IMG/VR virus record: IMGVR_UViG_3300048780_000326
Span: 1-20,172 of that record
DNA length: 20,172 bases
From: a virus
Reading direction: 5' to 3' (one strand)
The translations under genes and the position numbers were made by a program. The notes beneath the pieces are model-generated. The model had not been told where the DNA came from, did not search any database, and worked only from the letters and a program-made list of their open reading frames with translations. Positions 1-7,543 of this stretch are shown piece after piece (position 1 is the first letter of the stretch; each line of letters opens with the position of its first letter).

Positions 1-846
1 TTCCTCTTCGACGTCATCGGCTTCGTCATCGATCAGTGCATCCATAATGTCCATGGCAGACTTCATGTGCTCGTGGGCTTCGCCGAGCGAACCCTTGGTC
101 GCCGCGCTCAGCTTGCGGCCTTCCTTGGTCTCGTGGCGCTTCGCCGACCAGGACTTTGTGTCCATGCCGTACACCTCGGCCAGCACGTCAAGATATTGCG
201 GCAGGTAGTCCATGTACGCATTGCAGAACTGCTGGGTGACCGTCGCGGCGGCCGTCACCATCTCCTCACGACTCAGGTTGCCGTCCCAGATGGCGTCCTG
301 CAGCGCATCCTGCAGCGCGCCGATCATCTGGTAGCCAGCCGCCATAATCTGCCGCTCATTCAGCTCCTCGTTGAAGTCGCCCTTATTCTCACGGCGCGAT
401 TTCACGTCACCGACCAGGGCGAGAGTATTCATCGGGAAGGTGACAACGGACCCCTCCCAGAGCCGGATCTCCTTCAAGTGCCGAACTCCGTCGATCACCT
501 GCGCCTTGATGGGGTCATAGCCGATCGAGAGTCCCTTGACCACCTTCGCCTTGAGCAGCAGGTAGGCTTTCTTCGCCTCGGGGATCTCCAGCAGCAGTTG
601 CCCCTTGCACGCCAGGCCTTCGGACGTGTCCTCGAGCGCCAGCTCGCCAATCGGGCAGTCGGTCTTATGCTGCCACAGCATGGGTACCTTGCTGCCGTTT
701 TCCTGTAGCGTCTTGGTGAAGGCGCCGGGCTCGACCAGGTCGCCGCCATCGTCGACATTGCTATACGGCGAAAGCATCCCCTCGAACGATCCGTCCTCAT
801 TGAGCGATTTGACCGCCATTCGGAATTGACGCTGCTTGTTTTTCAT
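1..846 (-). CDS. HK97-type prohead maturation protease (partial, 3' end off the window)
   Basis: Capsid maturation serine protease that cleaves scaffold and major capsid protein inside the prohead. The 282 codons present run open to the left edge, so the C-terminus is missing. The start ATG (846-844) overlaps the portal stop as ATGA. The translation shows the family pattern: a D-G-G-D-x-V-x-P-G-A-F segment near residues 33-43, then the candidate catalytic His60 in L-W-Q-H-K and Ser107 in K-G-L-S-I-G-Y. Residues 150 onward are helical and charged and include K-E-G-R-K-L-S-A-A-T, which resembles the spacer found after the protease domain in this family, perhaps acting as scaffold (inference). 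The position directly after portal is the usual HK97 gene order, and the major capsid gene would be expected just beyond the window. Confidence 0.9.
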   Translation of the reverse strand, partial: MKNKQRQFRMAVKSLNEDGSFEGMLSPYSNVDDGGDLVEPGAFTKTLQENGSKVPMLWQHKTDCPIGELALEDTSEGLACKGQLLLEIPEAKKAYLLLKAKVVKGLSIGYDPIKAQVIDGVRHLKEIRLWEGSVVTFPMNTLALVGDVKSRRENKGDFNEELNERQIMAAGYQMIGALQDALQDAIWDGNLSREEMVTAAATVTQQFCNAYMDYLPQYLDVLAEVYGMDTKSWSAKRHETKEGRKLSAATKGSLGEAHEHMKSAMDIMDALIDDEADDVEEE

Positions 847-2159
847 CTGCTCTCCCTTGACTTCTTGCCGACGACCTGGACGCGGGCCGCCGGCGTTGCG
901 CCCTGCATGTTCTGCACGGGCGCGAGATTGACCTGAACAAAGTGCTCGTCGCCGCCATCGATCGGGTTTAGACCCTCAGACCCTCGGACTTCGTTGATGC
1001 ATTCGATACCGTTCTGCAGCATCGTCGCATAACCCTGCATGCGCGCCTGGAAGTCGGCGCGGAGAAGGGCACTGAGATCGTGCCGGAAAAAATAACCCTG
1101 ATGCTTTTCCTCCGGCGTAAGAACGCAGCGCCACAACTCCTGCTCCCATCGCGTCAGGTGCGTCATCAGCGTGAAGCGCACAAACTGTTCCGCCAGGGAC
1201 TCGATGTTGGAAAACGTGGCATGCGACAGATCGCCGACAAGGGTGGGAAAGACAGAGAACCATCGGCAGATATCGGGGATCGTGAACTCGCGGCTTTCGA
1301 TGAGCTGCGCATCCTTAGCCGAGAGCCCGATCTGCTCGTACTCAAGGCCCTGCTCCAGGATTGGCGGCTTGTGCGGGTCCGAGTAAGTCTTCTCCCAATT
1401 CGCTGCGAAGCGCTCATAATCCTTGTCATCCTTGAACTTGTTCGGATGCTTGAGCACGTACGGGATACGTCCCCCCCTCGCGTAGAAGTTCGCAACATTG
1501 CGCTCCTGGGCGATTGCCGTCCCCAGCGACTGACGCGCCATGGTGATCATGCTGTAGCCCCGAACGCCATCCCAGCCGAGGCCGCGAAGATGCAGGATGT
1601 CCTGCGGCTTGCCCCTTTCGACGGTGTAGGTCTTGTCAGCCTGATGCTCCTCGCGCACCACGTAGATGAGCCGCTTCTGCCCGGTTTTCTCGCGGTCAGG
1701 GAATACCATCTGGGGCTGAAGGGGATAAAACTCCAGAGCCTCGCCCGTTCCGGACCGCCGCGCGATCTTGGCGAACCCATTACCCTGCAGCACCAGGTGC
1801 GACGTCAACAGCTCTGTGAATGTCTGGGTTGTAATCTCCTCGGACGGGGCATATTTCAGCGCCGTGTACAGGGGCTTACCTATCGCCATATCCTTTATGT
1901 TGCCGTTCTCCCGCATCATATTGACGGGCAGGAAACCGACAGACTCGGAGATGATCTTGTTGCAGGCCCAGACGGTGCTGAGCCCCATGGCGGTGTCGGT
2001 GGAAACCGGCTCGCCAGACCACGCCGGGAGGCCGCCCGAGAGGGCGTTATAGATGCCGTAGTACCCATTGCGGGCATACCATCCAGCGCTGATCGTATCG
2101 AACGAAAACGCGGCAGCCTTCTTCGCGCGGCCGAGCGCGCTCTTGATTCCTTTGAACAT
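843..2159 (-). CDS. Phage portal protein (HK97 family)
   Basis: Dodecameric ring protein at the capsid vertex through which DNA is packaged and to which the tail attaches. It is about 438 residues, near the usual 390-450 of the family. Family-type segments are visible: an N-terminal V-S-T-D-T-A-M-G-L-S-T-V-W-A-C stretch around residues 52-66, and a late S-H-A-T-F-S-N-I-E-S-L-A-E-Q-F-V block typical of HK97 portals. I chose ATG 2159, which overlaps the last base of the terminase stop (TGATG). An in-frame TTG one codon upstream is possible. The 3' end overlaps the protease start by four bases. Together with terminase and protease it forms the standard packaging/head cassette. Identification rests on sequence pattern and gene order. 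Confidence 0.93.
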   Translation of the reverse strand: MFKGIKSALGRAKKAAAFSFDTISAGWYARNGYYGIYNALSGGLPAWSGEPVSTDTAMGLSTVWACNKIISESVGFLPVNMMRENGNIKDMAIGKPLYTALKYAPSEEITTQTFTELLTSHLVLQGNGFAKIARRSGTGEALEFYPLQPQMVFPDREKTGQKRLIYVVREEHQADKTYTVERGKPQDILHLRGLGWDGVRGYSMITMARQSLGTAIAQERNVANFYARGGRIPYVLKHPNKFKDDKDYERFAANWEKTYSDPHKPPILEQGLEYEQIGLSAKDAQLIESREFTIPDICRWFSVFPTLVGDLSHATFSNIESLAEQFVRFTLMTHLTRWEQELWRCVLTPEEKHQGYFFRHDLSALLRADFQARMQGYATMLQNGIECINEVRGSEGLNPIDGGDEHFVQVNLAPVQNMQGATPAARVQVVGKKSRESR

Positions 2160-3844
2160 CAAGCACTCCTAACAACGGGTGAAATGTAGGCGGATTCCAG
2201 TGCTAACGCCGCCGGATATTGCGCGAGAAAAAGCGCGATTGCGGCATCGATCTTGTCCTCGGGCTTCTTCTTGTCTGGCATCCGGTAGTTTCCGGCGCCC
2301 GACTCCGAAGTCATCACATTCGATATGCACCAGGTAAGCACCGGGTGACCGTCATGGTGGAAGCGGCCATCGTAGACCGCGCCCTCTAATTCCTTCATCG
2401 CCGGCGAGAGAATCGCCGGGCTGGGCGGCATCTCCACCCTTGTCGCTCCGGATATCTCCTCGACTCGCTGTGACCACTGGTCCGCGTACCGAGCGTCATA
2501 CGCGAGTTGCCGAACGTCATTGCGCTCGATGTCCCCGACAACATCTGCCTCGAGCAGGCTGTAGTCGATCGACGCCCCGCGCGTCGCGGTAAGAAATCCG
2601 CCTTTGACCCATTTCTGATAGTGCTGATTTTGAGGTTCCTGAACGCGCTCCTCGGGAAGGTAAGCACGCGTCAGCGCATAATAGTGTGGCTTGTCGCCCT
2701 TTGAATCGTCGCGATAAAGTCGGACACAGGCCGCCAGGTCGAGCTTGGACGCAAGATCCGATCCGATCCAGCACGGCAAATGTTTGACTAACTCCTCCTG
2801 CTGATCCTTGAGCTCCTGATCGAAGCATGCTCCCCAGAAAACCATATTCATCCAGTTTCCAGAGCCCCCGGCCCAGATGTTGAGATACTTGGCCTTGACC
2901 AGGTTTGCCTTCGCCGGATTGCGGATCGCCGCCTGAATGTCGAGCTCAATTGCCTCTCTGTCGTTGGAGATTCCCAACATGGGCTGGGCCATCTGCAACG
3001 CTTCTTTCGTCGTCCATTCGACGGTTTCATCCGCGCAATGGATAAGCACAAACCACCGTTCATTCGGAAGCGTTCCTTCCAGAACCTTTTCCGCCTCATC
3101 CTGCAGCGCATGGCAGGGATTTTCGGTCGACCCGACGCCCGCGGTAGAGACGACGAAGATCAAAGAACCGGAGCGCTTCGAAGCTCCCGTCTTGTAGGTG
3201 TCGTAGAGCTCGGGGTTGAGCGCTTCGTGATACTCGTCAAGGATGGCGCACCATACAGAGGCGCCATCGCCGGGTTTTTTACATAGCGGGATAAAGCGTG
3301 AACGTGTTCTAAGCTGATAGATCGCCCGCGAGGATGTCTCGATCCCAAAGCGCTCACGAAACGCCGTCTCCTGGTCGATCATCGCCTTCGCGGGACGGAA
3401 AACCTCCATCGCCTGACGCATGGAGTTCGCGCCACAATAGACCTCGGCGCCGGGCTGGCCGGCAAAGAAGGCCATGATGACGCCGACCATCGCGGCGAGT
3501 GGAGACTTCCCCGATCCGCGAGGCATCAGGATGAAGGCTTCGCGGTATTTACGGACCCCGGTTTCGCGGTCGACCCATCCAAAGATCGACGCGAGGATGA
3601 AGATCTGCGCATCTTCCAGGACGATGCGCTGGCCCTGTTTTATTCCTTTCTCGTGTCTATACTTGCTTGCAACGTCGCAGGCGAAGTTCACCCAGGCGGC
3701 ATCGAACACCCATCGCGCGGAGCTGTCGAGATCAGTGAGGTGTATCCCGCACGCCAACCGCACCCACTTCGAAGCGCAGATCTGCCCCTCTGCTATTGCA
3801 CGCGCGTAGCGGGTGGCGCGGGAGGCGTAGTCAAGTTGCTCCAT
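2159..3844 (-). CDS. Terminase large subunit
   Basis: DNA-packaging motor with ATPase and headful/cos nuclease activities, 561 residues, the usual full length. The ATPase half has Walker A P-R-G-S-G-K-S at 108-114, Walker B I-L-D-E at 201-204 (D203, E204) and the coupling motif V-V-S-T-A-G at 231-236. The RNase H-like nuclease half has candidate metal-binding aspartates D363 (W-I-G-S-D-L-A), D450 (L-A-Y-D-A-R) and D533 (E-D-K-I-D-A-A). The ATG at 3844 has a GGAG eight bases upstream. It lies inside the small-subunit gene, overlapping it by 52 bases, so the two are probably translationally coupled. It is followed directly by the portal. No key residue appears lost, so it looks functional. Confidence 0.96.
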   Translation of the reverse strand: MEQLDYASRATRYARAIAEGQICASKWVRLACGIHLTDLDSSARWVFDAAWVNFACDVASKYRHEKGIKQGQRIVLEDAQIFILASIFGWVDRETGVRKYREAFILMPRGSGKSPLAAMVGVIMAFFAGQPGAEVYCGANSMRQAMEVFRPAKAMIDQETAFRERFGIETSSRAIYQLRTRSRFIPLCKKPGDGASVWCAILDEYHEALNPELYDTYKTGASKRSGSLIFVVSTAGVGSTENPCHALQDEAEKVLEGTLPNERWFVLIHCADETVEWTTKEALQMAQPMLGISNDREAIELDIQAAIRNPAKANLVKAKYLNIWAGGSGNWMNMVFWGACFDQELKDQQEELVKHLPCWIGSDLASKLDLAACVRLYRDDSKGDKPHYYALTRAYLPEERVQEPQNQHYQKWVKGGFLTATRGASIDYSLLEADVVGDIERNDVRQLAYDARYADQWSQRVEEISGATRVEMPPSPAILSPAMKELEGAVYDGRFHHDGHPVLTWCISNVMTSESGAGNYRMPDKKKPEDKIDAAIALFLAQYPAALALESAYISPVVRSA

Positions 3845-4251
3845 TCATCGCTCTCCGTTGTGCCTGCGGCTTTATCCCCAGTGTCGTGGATGAGCTTGCG
3901 GCCTGCTGTACCGAGGCAAAGCTTTGTCGAGAATTTGTCATAGTTTGCAAAGTCAGAGGACTGCGGCTCAAGGCGGCGGCAGCGGGCCATGATGCGGGCC
4001 AGCATCTCCACGTCGATGCGGTCCCCGGCTGTCAGCTTGACGCCATTCGCGGCGGCAGCCATCTCGATGTCCTTCCACGCTTCAAGATGCTGGCCCGCTG
4101 ATGGACTATGCTTGTCCAGGAACTTCGGAGGCGGCGGCCCCAGGTCCCCCTTGGGCTTGATTGCAGACGCGCGAGCTCGCTTGCGCGCGGGGTCCTTGGC
4201 GTCCGCCCCCGACAACGCATGTTCGATATCTGATTTTGGTGGCCTTGCCAT
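3793..4251 (-). CDS. Terminase small subunit (P27-like)
   Basis: DNA-recognition subunit of the packaging terminase, 152 residues. The assignment rests on position immediately before the large subunit and on a P27-type look: a basic, Pro-rich N-terminus (K-P-K-G-D-L-G-P-P-P-P around 33-43), then an L-E-A-W-K-D-I-type helix and a long central helix (about residues 57-105) with D-x-x-x-x-x-x-L-A-R-x-M-A-R-C-R-R-L. The start has no good Shine-Dalgarno, but it is the first ATG of the frame and gives the expected length. The last 52 bases overlap the large-subunit gene. The 173 bases upstream carry two inverted repeats and could be its DNA target (see cos candidate). The family call is moderate; terminase small subunits diverge quickly. 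Confidence 0.78.
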   Translation of the reverse strand: MARPPKSDIEHALSGADAKDPARKRARASAIKPKGDLGPPPPKFLDKHSPSAGQHLEAWKDIEMAAAANGVKLTAGDRIDVEMLARIMARCRRLEPQSSDFANYDKFSTKLCLGTAGRKLIHDTGDKAAGTTESDEWSNLTTPPAPPATRVQ

Positions 4252-4424
4252 GGGTCATAGCCGCACACAGTTGAGCCAGGTGCGATTGGCGTTGAGAGCT
4301 GAGCGTTTCTTTCGTCCCAAATCGTTGAATCCATTGTCCAAAACCTTAGAATTTTGCGGACGTAAAAATTCTTCCAATAACGGGTCTAGACGCCGAAGGT
4401 TGTAGAGATTTAGACCCCCTACCC
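4252..4424. other. Non-coding gap between HNH and terminase: candidate cos/packaging region
   Basis: This 173-base gap holds two inverted repeats unlike the GC-rich surroundings. One is AT-rich: AGAATTTT (4348-4355) against AAAATTCT (4365-4372). The other is GGGTCTA (4382-4388) against TAGACCC (4411-4417). A C-rich tract with TACCCC repeated lies at about 4416-4431. In cos phages of the HK97 type the cohesive end site lies beside the HNH and terminase genes, so this is the natural place to look for it. No cleavage site can be read from sequence alone, and a terminator or operator role for either dyad remains possible. Confidence 0.4.
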
Positions 4425-4796
4425 CTACCCCTTGATTTCATTAGGCTTATGCCCGAATCCGCCATCTTCCACCGCTGTCTTGCGATCGTGATCCGCCTTC
4501 GTCAAGCCTTGCCAGTTGTTCGGATCCCAAAACAACTTCATGTCGCCGCGATGAGGGATGATGTGATCGACAACCTCCGCTGGATAGAACCTTCCGCCAT
4601 GCTCCTTGAACCAATCAACTGCGAGCGGATGCGCGAGCAGGTAAGCCTTACTCGACTTCTGCCACCTGTATCCATAGCCACGCTGAGTCGAATTCAGCCG
4701 CTTCATAAGCGCAGGTGCAGCCTTATGCTCTGCGCACCGTCCGCCGCGCTCGACCAGGTTCTTGCACCCAGCCCGAGCGCATGGTCGTTTCGCCAT
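4425..4796 (-). CDS. HNH endonuclease adjacent to terminase (packaging-type)
   Basis: A 123-residue HNH nuclease. The N-terminus has a Cys/His cluster (C-A-R-A-G-C, then R-C-A-E-H) that may bind zinc. The HNH core follows: V-V-D-H-I-I-P-H-R-G-D, then W-D-P-N-N-W-Q-G-L-T-K-A-D-H-D-R-K-T-A, giving the His, Asn and His positions of the beta-beta-alpha-metal fold. ATG 4796 is chosen because GGGGG lies seven bases upstream; an in-frame TTG at 4814 would add six residues. Position next to terminase matches the HNH proteins (such as HK97 gp74) shown to work with terminase in cos cleavage. A free-standing homing endonuclease is less likely given the location. Confidence 0.88.
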   Translation of the reverse strand: MAKRPCARAGCKNLVERGGRCAEHKAAPALMKRLNSTQRGYGYRWQKSSKAYLLAHPLAVDWFKEHGGRFYPAEVVDHIIPHRGDMKLFWDPNNWQGLTKADHDRKTAVEDGGFGHKPNEIKG

Positions 4797-4814
4797 CGCT
4801 AATCCCCCTACCAA

Positions 4815-5594
4815 TCAATGCAGCAAGTATCCGCCGGCCTGCGCGCCGAACATCGTGTAGGCCTTCAACTGGCAGGAGAGATGCGGGTGCAGGGTGCATT
4901 CGCTCACCTTGGTTTCGATCTGATCGCCCGTGAGCAGCATGTGATTGAAGGTTCCGGTGGTAGTCACGAACAGCTTAGTGAAGCCCTGCACGTTCCCCAT
5001 GATTAGCGGAATGTCGGAGTTGGTCGCCAGCGTATCCGCATGAGTAACGAACAGCGAAACTCGGCCGATGAGCCCGCCGTCACCACCGGGCGTTCCTGCG
5101 AGCTGGGCGCCCACCGCGGCGATCTGGACATCAGCAGCGCCCAACGTCTTGTCGCCGTGCTTCGATAGCGTGTCGAAGGCACCAGAGGCGCTGTTGAGCG
5201 TTCCCGTGGCCGCATCTGCCGTCTTGCTCAGATGTTTTCCAACCGTGGTGATCGTGACAGCCGCCGACGTGATGAGCTTGCCGGACTGCTTTACCTGTTC
5301 CGCGCCCTGCGCTGCCATGAGGCCGATGTTCTTGGTCGTCTGCGCGACGCCTGAGAGCGTGCCATACACGATCTGGTGCCCGTCATCCCGAGGCGGAGCA
5401 TTGACGGTATCGAGGGCGATCCCGATTTTGTCGAGGTTGGTCCCGACCTTCGCGAGGACTGCGGCGGAGCCTTGGCTGTTCGACTGGATCGCGTGATGCA
5501 CCGGCCAAAGAGCCCACGTCAAAAAGACGCACATCACCGGAACGCAGCACAGTGCGACAGCTTCGAAGTAGGAATGGGAGGTAAGAGGCTTCAT
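4815..5594 (-). CDS. Membrane-anchored protein of unknown function
   Basis: I do not recognise a family for this 259-residue protein. One hydrophobic segment near residues 9-31 could be an uncleaved anchor, with the rest outside the cytoplasm. The following 200 residues are low in aromatics and rich in Ala, Thr, Ser, Gly and Val, with repeated amphipathic stretches (about 40-60, 78-105, 110-165) like those of periplasmic rod or MCP-like helices. The C-terminus has two Cys, near residues 233 and 241, that could form a disulphide. It is ATGA-coupled to the 85-residue membrane protein upstream, so the two may act together. Position between lysozyme and terminase would allow a lysis, superinfection-exclusion or envelope role, but nothing decides. 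Confidence 0.75.
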   Translation of the reverse strand: MKPLTSHSYFEAVALCCVPVMCVFLTWALWPVHHAIQSNSQGSAAVLAKVGTNLDKIGIALDTVNAPPRDDGHQIVYGTLSGVAQTTKNIGLMAAQGAEQVKQSGKLITSAAVTITTVGKHLSKTADAATGTLNSASGAFDTLSKHGDKTLGAADVQIAAVGAQLAGTPGGDGGLIGRVSLFVTHADTLATNSDIPLIMGNVQGFTKLFVTTTGTFNHMLLTGDQIETKVSECTLHPHLSCQLKAYTMFGAQAGGYLLH

Positions 5595-5848
5595 CGGAGA
5601 TTCCCTCTCTCAGCAGCATCAATCTGCGACTGAGTCAAGTGCGTGCCGGCGACATTGTTCCCGCGCGGGTCGTTTGGATCGTCCAGCTCACGCTTCTTGA
5701 AGAACGCGGAGACGAACGAATACGGAGCCACGACGAGCAAACCCACCGTCGTTGCGGCTACGGCGAGGCCTGGCGCGCAGTCGCTCTCGTTGGCGTTCGC
5801 GTAAGCGTCCGAGATCACCTTGCCGACGTGCTTGAACGGGTTGACCAT
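5591..5848 (-). CDS. Small single-pass membrane protein
   Basis: 85 residues, unknown family. A short amphipathic N-terminus with one Cys near residue 24 is followed by a hydrophobic segment at about 27-49, then a charged, Asp/Asn/Arg-rich tail with K-K-R-E-L right after the membrane segment, which by the positive-inside rule would place the tail in the cytoplasm. ATG 5848 is chosen because GGGAGA lies a few bases upstream; the open frame continues upstream another 23 codons to 5917 without such a site. Its stop overlaps the next start as ATGA. A holin-like role is conceivable from size and location, but one membrane segment and the missing motif make this only a guess. Confidence 0.72.
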   Translation of the reverse strand: MVNPFKHVGKVISDAYANANESDCAPGLAVAATTVGLLVVAPYSFVSAFFKKRELDDPNDPRGNNVAGTHLTQSQIDAAERGNLR

Positions 5849-5934
5849 GAAGTCTCCCAAACTCGTGTTACGGACGGGCTGACACCAGCGAGGCCCCTGC
5901 TGTGTCAGCCCGCCCATAAGGTTAGAGAGTCAGC

Positions 5935-6276
5935 TTAGAGCGACTTCGCCACGGTAACGAGCGTGGGGAAGCCCGCAACCAATGCCTTGACGGTGCTGAT
6001 GACGTTGGTGTCCAGCCCCGCATCACTCAGCTTGGCCTCTGCGGCCGATCCGCCAGCAGTGAGCACAGAAGCCAGCTCTCCGAGGACGGCGTACCCCGCC
6101 TGCTCCAGTGTGACGGCAAGAGGGCCATAGGTGGGGATCGCGGACGTGACCTTCTCGACGACAGCCGCGGTGCCCTCTACCTTTACGATATCGGCTTCGA
6201 CCTTCGGGATTGCGGCGACGATTGCGGTATAGGCCTTCGCGAAGAAATGCCCGACGGATTTGAAATTGATTGCCAT
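5935..6276 (-). CDS. Small Ala/Val-rich protein of unknown function
   Basis: 113 residues, unrecognised. The sequence begins M-A-I-N-F-K-S-V-G-H-F-F and is dominated by Ala, Val and small residues, with several mildly hydrophobic helices (about 14-25, 56-76, 95-110) but no strong membrane span. AGGAG lies about eight bases upstream of ATG 6276, so the start is well supported. It sits between the 45-residue ORF after lysozyme and the small membrane protein. An association with the membrane or with the envelope-facing genes beside it is possible but not shown. Confidence 0.75.
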   Translation of the reverse strand: MAINFKSVGHFFAKAYTAIVAAIPKVEADIVKVEGTAAVVEKVTSAIPTYGPLAVTLEQAGYAVLGELASVLTAGGSAAEAKLSDAGLDTNVISTVKALVAGFPTLVTVAKSL

Positions 6277-6311
6277 GATATTGCTCCTTGCGAGGGTTGC
6301 TCGCCGTTCTG

Positions 6312-6449
6312 TTAGTCCTTGCCCAGTGCCGCCTGCGTCGCGGCGTCCGCGATGATCTGCTTCAGCCGCTTAGTCTCTTGCTCGGCGGCGTCTACCCGCT
6401 TGGCCTTCTGCTCCAGCTCGCCGTATCGCTTCCACATCTCAGGGCACAT
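6312..6449 (-). CDS. 45-residue coupled small ORF after lysozyme
   Basis: Its ATG (6449-6447) overlaps the lysozyme stop as TAATG, so translation can be coupled. The product begins M-C-P-E-M-W-K-R-Y-G-E-L and is almost entirely helical and charged (E/K/R/Q rich), consistent with a short coiled coil. There is no signal peptide, lipobox or membrane span, so it does not look like an Rz1-type outer-membrane lipoprotein. Support comes from the stop/start overlap and from filling the gap between two good genes; with only 45 codons it could still be chance. Confidence 0.5.
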   Translation of the reverse strand: MCPEMWKRYGELEQKAKRVDAAEQETKRLKQIIADAATQAALGKD

Positions 6450-7006
6450 TATGCCGCCCTCAGGAACATCCGCTCTTCTGCGTCACGCCGCCGCACCAAG
6501 CCACTTACCGGCTTGCCGCCAGCATTCACCCACAGACCAAACTGCGCAGCGGCGGCTTCGGTCTTGCCAGCGTTCAGATTCGTCAGCAGCGTCGAGCGCA
6601 GGAAGTTGCCGCGCCCAGCGTTGAACGTGAAGTCCACCAGCGCGTCAAACTCGTACTGGGTGATATCGAACCTGACAGCATGGTTCACACAGGCTACGGC
6701 TGCGGCCACATCGCTTACCAGCAGCGCTTCCGCCTGCGAATCCGTAATGACGAGACCTTTGCAAACATCGCCGCCGGTGTGACCATAGCCAATCGTCCAG
6801 ATTCCACCAACGTCCAGATACGCAATCAGCCGCACGCCTTCAAACCCCTCGGTGAGCGCGAGGCCGTTATTGTCGTAACGGAAGTTGTTCATGTATTGCC
6901 TCAAGTCATGCACCGCGATGCGCGCTTTATGCTGCGGCCCCAGGTACCGGGCCATCGACACATCGGCAGCATCCAGAGCCGCGTTCCACTCGTTGCGCAG
7001 CCGCAT
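6449..7006 (-). CDS. Endolysin, T4-type lysozyme (GH24)
   Basis: Muramidase that cuts the glycan of peptidoglycan to release phage. In the 185-residue form the catalytic set is Glu56 (in G-F-E-G-V-R-L), Asp65 (A-Y-L-D) and Thr71 (I-W-T-I-G-Y-G-H-T); the 9 and 15 residue spacings equal those of T4 lysozyme E11, D20, T26. ATG 7006 has GGAG eight bases upstream. A second in-frame ATG at 6892, also preceded by GAGG, would give a 147-residue enzyme without the first 38 residues. That extension is charged, not hydrophobic, so it is neither a signal peptide nor a SAR segment. Export would therefore need a holin. The stop overlaps the next small ORF. Confidence 0.95.
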   Translation of the reverse strand: MRLRNEWNAALDAADVSMARYLGPQHKARIAVHDLRQYMNNFRYDNNGLALTEGFEGVRLIAYLDVGGIWTIGYGHTGGDVCKGLVITDSQAEALLVSDVAAAVACVNHAVRFDITQYEFDALVDFTFNAGRGNFLRSTLLTNLNAGKTEAAAAQFGLWVNAGGKPVSGLVRRRDAEERMFLRAA

Positions 7007-7180
7007 CAAGATCTCCGGAAAAAAATAGGCCGCACGCGCATCCTTGACGTGCGACCCAGGAGGAAACTGCTTTGCGGCGCCGGAGTTCGACCGTCCGCTA
7101 TCAGGTGTTCTCTACTGACCCACGAAATACGCTTACGCGGAAAGTGGGGATTTCAGAACCACCGCAAACTGCAACCCCGC

Positions 7181-7210
7181 ACCGGCTCTGGCGTCAATCA
7201 CAGAGCCGGT
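7181..7210. repeat. 9-bp inverted repeat upstream of the lysozyme gene
   Basis: ACCGGCTCT (7181-7189) and AGAGCCGGT (7202-7210) form a perfect 9-bp stem with a 12-base loop. It lies inside the 237-base gap 7010-7246 between the membrane/coiled-coil protein and lysozyme, where I find no credible gene on either strand. There is no T-run on the minus-strand side, so it is not a classic terminator for the operon. It could be an mRNA processing or attenuating hairpin, or a weak plus-strand terminator. Confidence 0.5.
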
Positions 7211-7246
7211 TTCGTCTAGTGCTTCACGTTTTAGCGGGGTATTATC

Positions 7247-7543
7247 TCAATCTTTTGCAGGTCTGGACATATCGGGATAGCGGTAGGTATAGCCCGGCTT
7301 ATTCCGAATCTCATCCTTCAGTTCGTCGAAATCTTTGCGGAAGTCAACGATCTGTTGCTCCAGCGCCGCCAGCTGCGTTGGCGCAGAAGATAGGGCCGCC
7401 GACTGCACTTCCAGCGCGGAAATCCGGCTCGCCAGGCTGAGCATCCAACCGCCCATTGAAGCAACGACAGTCAGTGCCAGCGAGACGATTGCAACGATAA
7501 GGACGCCATTGCCTTTCGCTGGATCCCGCTCATTCGTGATCAT
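7247..7543 (-). CDS. Membrane-anchored coiled-coil protein (spanin or holin candidate)
   Basis: 98 residues. A short polar N-terminus is followed by one membrane segment at about 13-35 and a heptad-like helix at about 38-80 (L-A-S-R-I-S-A-L-E-V-Q then L-A-A-L-E-Q-Q-I-V-D-F-R-K-D-F-D-E-L-K), ending in a polar tail. The layout of N-terminal anchor and outward coiled coil is that of an inner-membrane spanin (Rz-like), though it is shorter than typical and no Rz1-like lipoprotein is seen nested in it. It is ATGA-coupled to the gene upstream and precedes lysozyme, which supports a lysis role by context only. Confidence 0.72.
   Translation of the reverse strand: MITNERDPAKGNGVLIVAIVSLALTVVASMGGWMLSLASRISALEVQSAALSSAPTQLAALEQQIVDFRKDFDELKDEIRNKPGYTYRYPDMSRPAKD

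Noticed and set aside
67-708. A 213-codon plus-strand frame opposite the protease gene
   Set aside because: The minus strand carries the protease with its catalytic motifs through the same interval, so the plus frame is a shadow.
1080-2189. A 369-codon plus-strand frame opposite the portal gene
   Set aside because: It is antisense to a well-identified portal protein, is rich in Arg and Leu, and shows no domain; it is a shadow frame.
6312-6449. The 45-residue ORF as an Rz1-type spanin lipoprotein
   Set aside because: It has a Cys at position 2 but no signal peptide or lipobox and is highly charged, so export as a lipoprotein is not credible.
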